64,000 nt of DNA from Altererythrobacter sp. CAU 1644 (GTDB taxonomy: Bacteria > Pseudomonadota > Alphaproteobacteria > Sphingomonadales > Sphingomonadaceae), in the NCBI RefSeq assembly GCF_029623755.1, contig NZ_CP121106.1, positions 186,001 through 250,000 of the forward strand, in the 5' to 3' direction. Both the position numbers and the translations under genes were made by a program. Each line of letters starts with the position of its first letter. The first letter of the stretch is position 1. Below, in pieces: positions 58,889-64,000 of this stretch. The notes under the pieces are model-generated. The model worked only from the letters and a program-made list of their open reading frames with translations, ran no database searches and was not told the DNA's origin.

Positions 58889-59485
58889 TTGCAGGCGAAG
58901 AAACGTTTTCATCATGGCAATCTGAAGTCAGCTCTATTGGATGCGGCGTTGAGCATTCTCGACGCGTCCGGCCCAGACGCGATCACAATCCGCGAAGTAG
59001 CCCGAAGAGCCGGCGTTTCGCATGCCGCCCCTGCCAATCACTTCGCCGATAGACGTGCCTTGTTGACGGAGGTTAGCTTGCTCTTGTTTGGACAACTTGC
59101 GTCCGACATCGAGAACAAGATCGAGGCGGAGAGGCAGTCGGGCATGGCGCGGATACGATCCTTTGCGGATTGCCTGATCGAATACGGTTTGGAGCATCCC
59201 GAAAGGTACCGAATGCTCTGGCGGCGCGATCTGGTGAGCAATGAAGATCAGCGGTTAATTCGGGCAATGGACGGCATTTATGACCGGCTGATCGCGGAAA
59301 TATCGTCGATCGGCCAGCCAGATAATTCCGATCCCCATACGCTAGCGATAGCCCTATGGTCCCTTGCCCACGGTTACGTCTCGATGAGGCTCGATGGAAA
59401 CTTCGATCCGGCTACCGACGATGTGACCGGCGAGCCACGCGCGAACGCGATTCTCGACATCTTCCTGGCACCGTATGCAACTTGA
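58889..59485 (+). CDS. TetR-family transcriptional regulator
   Basis: This 198-residue regulator has the TetR helix-turn-helix (LLDAALSILDASGPDAITIR, then RRAGVSHAAPANHFADRRAL) and a TetR_C-type ligand domain. The TTG start at 58889 is supported by AGGAG 6 bases upstream and by the family start. It is divergent from the membrane-protein gene with a perfect palindrome between them, so it likely represses that operon and itself. The ligand is unknown; an antibiotic, lipid or membrane-active compound is possible. Confidence 0.93.
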   Translation: MQAKKRFHHGNLKSALLDAALSILDASGPDAITIREVARRAGVSHAAPANHFADRRALLTEVSLLLFGQLASDIENKIEAERQSGMARIRSFADCLIEYGLEHPERYRMLWRRDLVSNEDQRLIRAMDGIYDRLIAEISSIGQPDNSDPHTLAIALWSLAHGYVSMRLDGNFDPATDDVTGEPRANAILDIFLAPYAT

Positions 59486-59573
59486 AAGCGGATAGGCTCG
59501 CAGCCGCCCCACCGTGAGATTCCGAATATTGCCGCCATGTACGCAAGGAACTCGGTGTCACGGCCAATATGCG

Positions 59574-60410
59574 TCAAGTTAGCCTGGCATGCAGCGCCGC
59601 AATGATTTCGTCTCTTGCCGCGACAGTGGGCTCACCTGCAGCATCAATCAAATGTTGTGTCAGGACGCTGTGCGGATAATTCACATGCTCTGCGAAGAAT
59701 GGCGAGACGTCGGAATTGGCGGCGACATCGGGGAGAGTCTTGCCGATAAATCGAGGGCCAAGCGCGGCGCGATAAGCCTCGAATCTCGCCGCCTGACAAA
59801 TCCGGTCTCCCTCGAAGCGATAAGCGAGCACAGAGAGGTCTTCGCGCTCTATACGTTCGCGGATCTGTGCCAGTTCATCGGCATCGCTCTCCAACGCAGC
59901 GGGGTTGTCGAGCGGCAATGACGGTTGCGACAGGACGGGGACGAGCACTGACTCGTCCAGCATCATCGTAAGCGCGAAATTGCCGGTAAAGCACATTCCC
60001 ACTGCACCAACGCCTCTGCCGCCACATTCCATATGTGCGAAGCGCGCCAGAGCACGCAGCCAGACAGTCACCGGGCTCGCGCCTTTGCCTGCCAGGACAT
60101 TGAATTCCCGCGCCACACACATGCGGCGAAAAACCTCTCCGCCTTCCTTGGCTTCCGGAACGGCACCATCACGGCCAAACAGGGACGGCATCCATACGGT
60201 GAAGCCGGCATCCCTGGTCCAACGGGCAAATCGCGCGACATGGGGGCTGAGTCCGGGCATCTCATGCATGACGACCACAGCGGGACCCTCGCCCGAACGA
60301 TACACTCGGCGAGTTGCCGGGTTTCCCTCGTGGTCCGGAAATGTGAGTTCCAAAGGCTCGAAATCGGTGAGCGGGTCATCGGTCTTAAGCGATTCCTGAG
60401 AATTGGCCAA
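59574..60410 (-). CDS. Dienelactone-hydrolase-family protein
   Basis: This 278-residue alpha/beta hydrolase has a Glu in VVMHEMPGLSPHV, and the Cys nucleophile elbow VGMCFTGNFAL in place of Ser, as in dienelactone hydrolases. Asp in RFEGDRICQAARF and His in NYPHSVLTQHL complete the likely triad. DLH enzymes open lactones from chlorocatechol or other ring-cleavage paths. The TTG at 60410 has AAGGAGA 6 bases upstream; an out-of-frame ATG lies four bases before it. It follows the DUF4383-type gene on the same strand. Confidence 0.9.
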   Translation of the reverse strand: MANSQESLKTDDPLTDFEPLELTFPDHEGNPATRRVYRSGEGPAVVVMHEMPGLSPHVARFARWTRDAGFTVWMPSLFGRDGAVPEAKEGGEVFRRMCVAREFNVLAGKGASPVTVWLRALARFAHMECGGRGVGAVGMCFTGNFALTMMLDESVLVPVLSQPSLPLDNPAALESDADELAQIRERIEREDLSVLAYRFEGDRICQAARFEAYRAALGPRFIGKTLPDVAANSDVSPFFAEHVNYPHSVLTQHLIDAAGEPTVAARDEIIAALHARLT

Positions 60411-60436
60411 TCATGGTCTCCTTTTCAGAAAGGGGC

Positions 60437-60476
60437 CCGGAGGCGAAGCCGACAATTGCCGTTACGCCGCCTCCGG
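60437..60476 (-). terminator. Long hairpin between the DUF4383-type and dienelactone-hydrolase genes
   Basis: CCGGAGGCG (60437-60445) pairs with CGCCTCCGG (60468-60476) over a 22-base loop. On the minus strand it is followed by GCCCCTTTCTG, only a weak T tract. It may cause partial termination before the hydrolase gene. Confidence 0.45.
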
Positions 60477-60494
60477 ATGCGACCGAAGGGCAAG

Positions 60495-60860
60495 CTACGC
60501 AATCGCGCGCTCCTTCGACAGAAATCCGCCGGCGAGAATGGCGATTGCCAACCCGGCATGCAGCCAGCGATCAGCCTCATTGATGTGGATCATCCCGAGG
60601 AGAAGATGGCTGTCGGTCATGAAACCAAGAACGGCAACTGCCACGTAGCCGATCCCGATGCCGATTATCGTTGCGCGGGATTTCCCCATGCTAGCGCCGA
60701 TCAGGAATCCTGCCCCGGTGACGATGTGGACGAGATTGTGCATCGTGTTTACGGCGAAGATGCCGTCCGGCGCGACGAGCGGATTAGGGACAAAGCCGAG
60801 CAACCCCACGCCTATGAATGTCGCGCCTAGCACGCGAGCAAGTATCTTTGCTTCGATCAT
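60495..60860 (-). CDS. DUF4383-family small membrane protein
   Basis: This 121-residue protein has four membrane segments and the DUF4383-type text VNTMHNLVHIVTGAGFLIGA, then GMIHINEADRWLHAGLAIAI. DUF4383 is an uncharacterised family. The start at 60860 begins with a typical MIEAKILARVLG; an in-frame ATG at 60890 would add ten polar residues and has no ribosome site. GGGAA lies about 9 bases upstream of 60860. It is transcribed away from the DUF4142 gene and toward the hydrolase. Role unknown. Confidence 0.85.
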   Translation of the reverse strand: MIEAKILARVLGATFIGVGLLGFVPNPLVAPDGIFAVNTMHNLVHIVTGAGFLIGASMGKSRATIIGIGIGYVAVAVLGFMTDSHLLLGMIHINEADRWLHAGLAIAILAGGFLSKERAIA

Positions 60861-60890
60861 AACTTGTTTCCCATGATGTTTGACGACCAT

Positions 60891-61249
60891 GTGGCCGGTG
60901 ACATGGAATTCTAGATACAGTCACAACTCGTGGGCTAGGGGTCGGGCCGTCATACGGACGGCCAGCAAATTGTTCCGGATGAGCCGCATCATCCCGGCAG
61001 GTTGGCAGCGGGGTCAACCTTGTCCCGCCAGATTGAGCGTTGATTGAATCAGCTCCGCTTGTTTGCCGATTCGATCCATCCCTGCCGCCAAAGTATCCCG
61101 TATTCCTCTGCTTTCATTGCCAACCGTCCGAACTGCGTTGCGGGCAGTCCGTGATGTGCCGGCCGGTATTTTCCAACAAGATTTGCAGTGCCAACTGCGG
61201 TTGCGTTCGCAGGAACGAACACTGCTTCAACCGCTAAAGGAAGTTCGAA
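60891..61249. other. Intergenic region of about 360 bp without a convincing gene
   Basis: Between two divergent transcription units there is no supported coding frame. It contains GGCCGTC-N5-GACGGCC (60945-60963), which could form a hairpin, and the perfect 11-base dyad TGATT-G-AATCA (61041-61051), a candidate regulator site. AAAGGA lies just before the DUF4142 start. I could not identify a clear promoter. Confidence 0.55.
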
Positions 61250-61780
61250 ATGACCTTGACTATCTCCCGTCTGGCAGCAGCAGCGCTGCTCGCTTCGACA
61301 GTCTTCGCCACTCCAGCTGTGGCCAAAGATGGGCCATCAGACATGCAGATCGCCCACATCGCCTATACGGCCGGAAATCTCGATATTCGCTACGCGCACC
61401 TGGCGCTGGCGAAGTCGAACAATCCGGAAGTTCGCAAGTTTGCTGAACTCATGATCCAGGATCACACAGCCGTTAACGAGCTTGCGGTCGCGCTTCTCAC
61501 CAAGCTGGGTGCCACACCGGAAGACAATCCGACCAGCCAGCAGCTTACCGCAGATGCGCACGCAAAGCTGGATCAGCTCGCTCAGATGCACGGAGCGGAG
61601 TTTGATCGTGCCTATGCGGCCAACGAGCTTGGCTACCATCAGTTCGTCAACAAGACGGTGGAAACAGCCTTCATCCCGGCCGTCGACAATCGGGAGTTCA
61701 AGGATCTCCTCGGTCAGGCTCTCGAAGTCTTCAAGGTGCACGAGCAGCACGCTGCACACATGGTTCGGGTGCTCAAGTGA
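61250..61780 (+). CDS. DUF4142 (ferritin-like) periplasmic protein
   Basis: This 176-residue protein has a signal peptide (LAAAALLASTVFATPAVA) and a four-helix-bundle DUF4142 domain (HIAYTAGNLDIRYAHLALAK, then KFAELMIQDHTAVNELAV and KVHEQHAAHMVRVLK). The helices hold regular His and Glu residues, some of which may bind metal, but the family role is unknown. AAAGGA lies before the ATG. It is coupled by GTGA to the cupredoxin gene. Stress or metal handling in the periplasm is inferred. Confidence 0.92.
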   Translation: MTLTISRLAAAALLASTVFATPAVAKDGPSDMQIAHIAYTAGNLDIRYAHLALAKSNNPEVRKFAELMIQDHTAVNELAVALLTKLGATPEDNPTSQQLTADAHAKLDQLAQMHGAEFDRAYAANELGYHQFVNKTVETAFIPAVDNREFKDLLGQALEVFKVHEQHAAHMVRVLK

Positions 61781-62238
61781 AGGCGTCCGTATTCAGCCGC
61801 AAATCAGGGGGGCGCGTAGGCGCCTCCCTGGCGACGCCGACTCTGCTGATTGCAACGTTGGCTGTTCTAGCCGTTGGTGCCGTGTTCGCGTCTGCGGATT
61901 CTGCATCAGCCAAGGGTAACGAAGGATCACGAACCCATGTGGTCGAGATCCGGCAATTCAAGTTCTTTCCCGCCACGCTTGAGGTGAAGACAGGCGACAC
62001 CATCACCTGGAAGAACCTCGATGCCGCTCCGCATACTGCGACAGCAAGAGGCAAGCCTGGAAGTGTTGCTGCCTGGAAAAACCTCGCCGCTGCGCCGCTC
62101 GCTGCAATAGGCCAGGCTTGGGATTCGGGAAAGCTGAACCGCAATCAGAGTTGGAGCCTGAAGATAACGGGCAAGGGAACCGTCGAGTATATCTGCGCCT
62201 ACCACCCCGGGATGAAAGGCAAGATCGTCGTCAAATGA
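61777..62238 (+). CDS. Amicyanin-like cupredoxin with internal duplication
   Basis: This 153-residue protein has an N-terminal hydrophobic export segment (PTLLIATLAVLAVGAVFA) and a cupredoxin fold (VEIRQFKFFPATLEVKTGD). Type 1 copper ligands are His in APHTATA and Cys, His and Met in ICAYHPGMKG. Between these lies an insert in which WKNLDAAPHTA is repeated as WKNLAAAPLAA, so a roughly 22-residue unit is duplicated and the second copy has lost the His. The GTG start overlaps the DUF4142 stop (GTGA). It should carry electrons or copper in the periplasm. Confidence 0.9.
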   Translation: MKASVFSRKSGGRVGASLATPTLLIATLAVLAVGAVFASADSASAKGNEGSRTHVVEIRQFKFFPATLEVKTGDTITWKNLDAAPHTATARGKPGSVAAWKNLAAAPLAAIGQAWDSGKLNRNQSWSLKITGKGTVEYICAYHPGMKGKIVVK

Positions 62239-62306
62239 GGGGGTAACGGGTCGCAGCCCCCCCCGACGTCCGCTACATCAATTGCCGACAGAGAGTCGAA
62301 ATCAAC

Positions 62307-63341
62307 ATGAAAATCTCATCGAGTACGGCCGCATTTGCCGCGGCGATTGCTCTGTGGTGTGCCAGTAGTGGCGCGGCCATGGCACACCATGTGGTCGCGT
62401 CCGGACCGTCGAATACGGCGGGGCCGATCAACACGATCAGCCCCGATACGCTTGCAAAGGGCGAGCTTGCACTCAGCGCTGATATCTATGCCGAAAACTA
62501 TGACGCCTTTCGCGATAATGAGCTGGGCGAATTCGCCGAAGACGGGCTGGAGGGAGTGCACAATACCGATGCGGCCTACCTCACAACGCTCAGCCTGGAA
62601 TATGGCGTAACGGACCGGCTGAGCCTCAGCCTTTCGCTGCCGTTCGTTCTTCGCTCAGGCATACGCGAAACCGAACACCATGAAGGTGGGCACGGGCACG
62701 CGGCCCACCCCGAGATCGAGCAACTTGGCAGCTCTGAAGGCATTGGCGACCTTCAACTTGGTGTGAGGTATGCCCTGCTCGATCGCACATCCGACGGATT
62801 CGGTTTGGCGCTTATGGCAGGACTGAGCGTCCCAACCGGAGAAACGCGCGAGCGGACTAACGAAGGGGGCCGGTTCGAAACAGAATTCCAGCCCGGATCA
62901 GGATCGTGGGATCCGCGCGGTGGCTTTGCCTTGGGGAAGAGCTTCGGCCCGCTTTCGGCGGACGCAAGCCTGCTCTACACCCTTCGAACCAAGGGATCGC
63001 AGGACACCAATCGCGGGGATCATCTGGCTTTCAATGCCGGCCTCAGTTGGCGGATCGGGCAAGGCGCGCATACGCACGACGATGGCACTTTCGAGCGGCA
63101 TGAGGCGCTCGATCTTATCGTCGAAATCAACGGTGAATGGGAAGAGCGTGAACGCGTCGGCACCTTGCGCGACCCGCATAGCGGCGGCACGCAGATCTTC
63201 CTGTCGCCCGGTTTTCGCTATAGCTCGGCCAATGGCTGGGCAATCTACAGCTCCGTTGGAATCCCGGTCCATGAAGACCTGCGAGGCATACAGAATGAAA
63301 CCGATATTCGCTTCAAGCTCGGGGTTGGGCTAGTCCTCTGA
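62307..63341 (+). CDS. Outer-membrane beta-barrel protein with His-rich loop
   Basis: This 344-residue protein has a signal peptide (AAFAAAIALWCASSGAAMA) cut before HHVVAS, and a barrel made of strands such as LTTLSLEYGVTDRLSLSLSL, ending in FKLGVGLVL. A His-rich loop, HHEGGHGHAAHPE (about residues 124-136), and a second one near GAHTHDDGTFERHE suggest metal binding. The form resembles transporter-type outer-membrane proteins in catabolic or metal gene sets. It lies 68 bases after the cupredoxin gene, so copper or zinc transport or sensing is inferred. Confidence 0.83.
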   Translation: MKISSSTAAFAAAIALWCASSGAAMAHHVVASGPSNTAGPINTISPDTLAKGELALSADIYAENYDAFRDNELGEFAEDGLEGVHNTDAAYLTTLSLEYGVTDRLSLSLSLPFVLRSGIRETEHHEGGHGHAAHPEIEQLGSSEGIGDLQLGVRYALLDRTSDGFGLALMAGLSVPTGETRERTNEGGRFETEFQPGSGSWDPRGGFALGKSFGPLSADASLLYTLRTKGSQDTNRGDHLAFNAGLSWRIGQGAHTHDDGTFERHEALDLIVEINGEWEERERVGTLRDPHSGGTQIFLSPGFRYSSANGWAIYSSVGIPVHEDLRGIQNETDIRFKLGVGLVL

Positions 63342-63383
63342 CCATGCTTGACGACAATCAACACGTCTCGAACGGAGCGCCCA

Positions 63384-64000
63384 ATGAACGTCCTTGACGA
63401 TATACTGAGCACGCTCAACCTCAAGGGGGCGCTCTATTTCCGGACCGACCTGTCAGCGCCATGGGCGGTAACAGTTCCCGACCTTGAGCAGGCAGCGCGC
63501 TTTCACTTGTGCGTGCAGGGAACGTGCCTGGTTGGATTTGAAGATGGGAGAAGTGCCGAGCTCAAGCCGGGAGACTTGATCCTCATCCCACGCGGTCGCT
63601 CGCACACGCTTTCCTGCACACCTGTCGAGGAGGCCCCGCCGCTCGAAACGGTTCTGGCCGATGCCGGTTATGACGGAGAAGGCGTGCTGGTTGTCGGGGA
63701 AGGCGATCCCAATGCCTCGACCCAGTTGATCTGTGGCCATTTCACATTTCGCGATGGCGCCGACCATCCCCTGCTCCGCGCATTGCCGGACTATCTGATG
63801 ACCTGTTCGGCGGTTCGCGCCCGCGAGGTCTGGCTCGACGAGGTGCTGCGTCTGCTGACGCAAAAGATGTTCCACGAGGGTGCCGTGGGCAACGCGACGG
63901 TGACCCGCCTGTCAGAAGTGTTCTTCATCGAGCTGCTGCGGCTCGGCGTGGGCCGGACACCAGAGATGGAATCGATCCTTACCGCACTCACTGATCGCCA
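63384..64000 (+). CDS. AraC-type regulator with cupin domain, N-terminal part (3' end outside window)
   Basis: The frame runs open from ATG 63384 (GGAGC upstream) to the window edge, giving about 205 residues. The visible part is a cupin domain of the kind found in AraC-type regulators: LNLKGALYFRTDLSAPWAV, RFHLCVQGTCLVGFEDG, LKPGDLILIPRGRSHTL and LICGHFTFRDGADHPLLRAL. The AraC helix-turn-helix would lie beyond the edge and is not seen. These regulators sense small ligands. It may control the upstream cupredoxin and barrel genes, 43 bases away, but that is not shown. Confidence 0.85.
   Translation, partial: MNVLDDILSTLNLKGALYFRTDLSAPWAVTVPDLEQAARFHLCVQGTCLVGFEDGRSAELKPGDLILIPRGRSHTLSCTPVEEAPPLETVLADAGYDGEGVLVVGEGDPNASTQLICGHFTFRDGADHPLLRALPDYLMTCSAVRAREVWLDEVLRLLTQKMFHEGAVGNATVTRLSEVFFIELLRLGVGRTPEMESILTALTDR

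Noticed and set aside
60953..60976. Possible general-stress (EcfG-type) promoter GGAAC-N15-CGTA on the minus strand
   Set aside because: The spacer is a base or two short, the -10 is imperfect and it overlaps a hairpin, so I do not list it.
61040..61237. A 65-codon Cys-rich plus-strand frame before DUF4142
   Set aside because: It has no ribosome site, and a second frame overlaps it; more likely untranslated DNA.
1..64000. tRNA, rRNA, CRISPR array, insertion sequence or phage genes
   Set aside because: I saw no cloverleaf, repeat-spacer pattern, transposase motif or phage structural gene.

Overview
This 64 kb window is high-GC, densely packed chromosomal or large-replicon DNA from an alphaproteobacterium. 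The best fit is Sphingomonadales (Erythrobacteraceae, Sphingomonadaceae or a near relative): three large TonB-dependent receptors without SusD partners, many SnoaL/NTF2-like, SDR, MDR and Rieske genes typical of sphingomonad catabolic regions, and frequent GTG/TTG starts and ATGA/GTGA stop-start overlaps. The taxonomic call is inference from gene content. I see no rRNA, tRNA, CRISPR array, transposase or origin.

Region 1 (1-39 kb) is a catabolic island. It begins with the C-terminal part of a TonB-dependent receptor (2-1183) and a Rieske oxygenase (1355). It then carries three CurA-type MDR reductases, two NmrA-like proteins, five SnoaL-like proteins, six SDRs, two cytochromes P450, an acyl-CoA ligase, a PaaI-type thioesterase, a 3-ketosteroid-dehydrogenase-like flavoprotein, a carotenoid-oxygenase-family dioxygenase, a molybdopterin oxidoreductase, two ThuA-like proteins, two acyl-CoA dehydrogenases and a DUF35 plus thiolase-like pair. 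A second Rieske oxygenase and 2-oxoacid dehydrogenase E1 subunits with a free lipoyl domain complete it. The block 22318-29904 (P450, acyl-CoA dehydrogenase, DUF35, lipid-transfer-type thiolase, SDR, ThuA, acyl-CoA dehydrogenase, dienoyl-CoA-reductase-like SDR) resembles mycobacterial sterol side-chain operons. I infer CoA-dependent breakdown of a hydrophobic, probably polycyclic or isoprenoid substrate. No ring-cleavage dioxygenase is present to name it. A 20-bp motif (CCAAAAGTG-nn-CATTGCCGC) recurs upstream of several transcription units and may mark a regulon.

Region 2 (39-47 kb) looks like a peptide-uptake module on the minus strand: TonB receptor, S9 serine peptidase, DUF819 membrane protein and S51-type peptidase, divergent from a LysR regulator whose gene flank carries a dyad overlapping a TATAAT promoter. 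Region 3 (47.7-52.8 kb) is a third TonB receptor divergent from a lipoprotein DUF3604/PHP-type protein and a TetR regulator.

Region 4 (53-60.5 kb) is an electrophile or xenobiotic stress region. An HxlR regulator is divergent from GST, lumazine-binding-like NTF2, tautomerase, nitronate-monooxygenase-like and GST genes. A TetR regulator is divergent from a small membrane protein and a beta-lactamase-fold protein, with a near-textbook operator over a promoter. A dienelactone-hydrolase-like protein follows. Region 5 (60.5-64 kb) holds a small DUF4383-type membrane protein, a DUF4142 protein, a cupredoxin with an internal duplication, a His-rich outer-membrane barrel and the start of an AraC-type cupin regulator cut by the window edge; a metal (copper) link is inferred.
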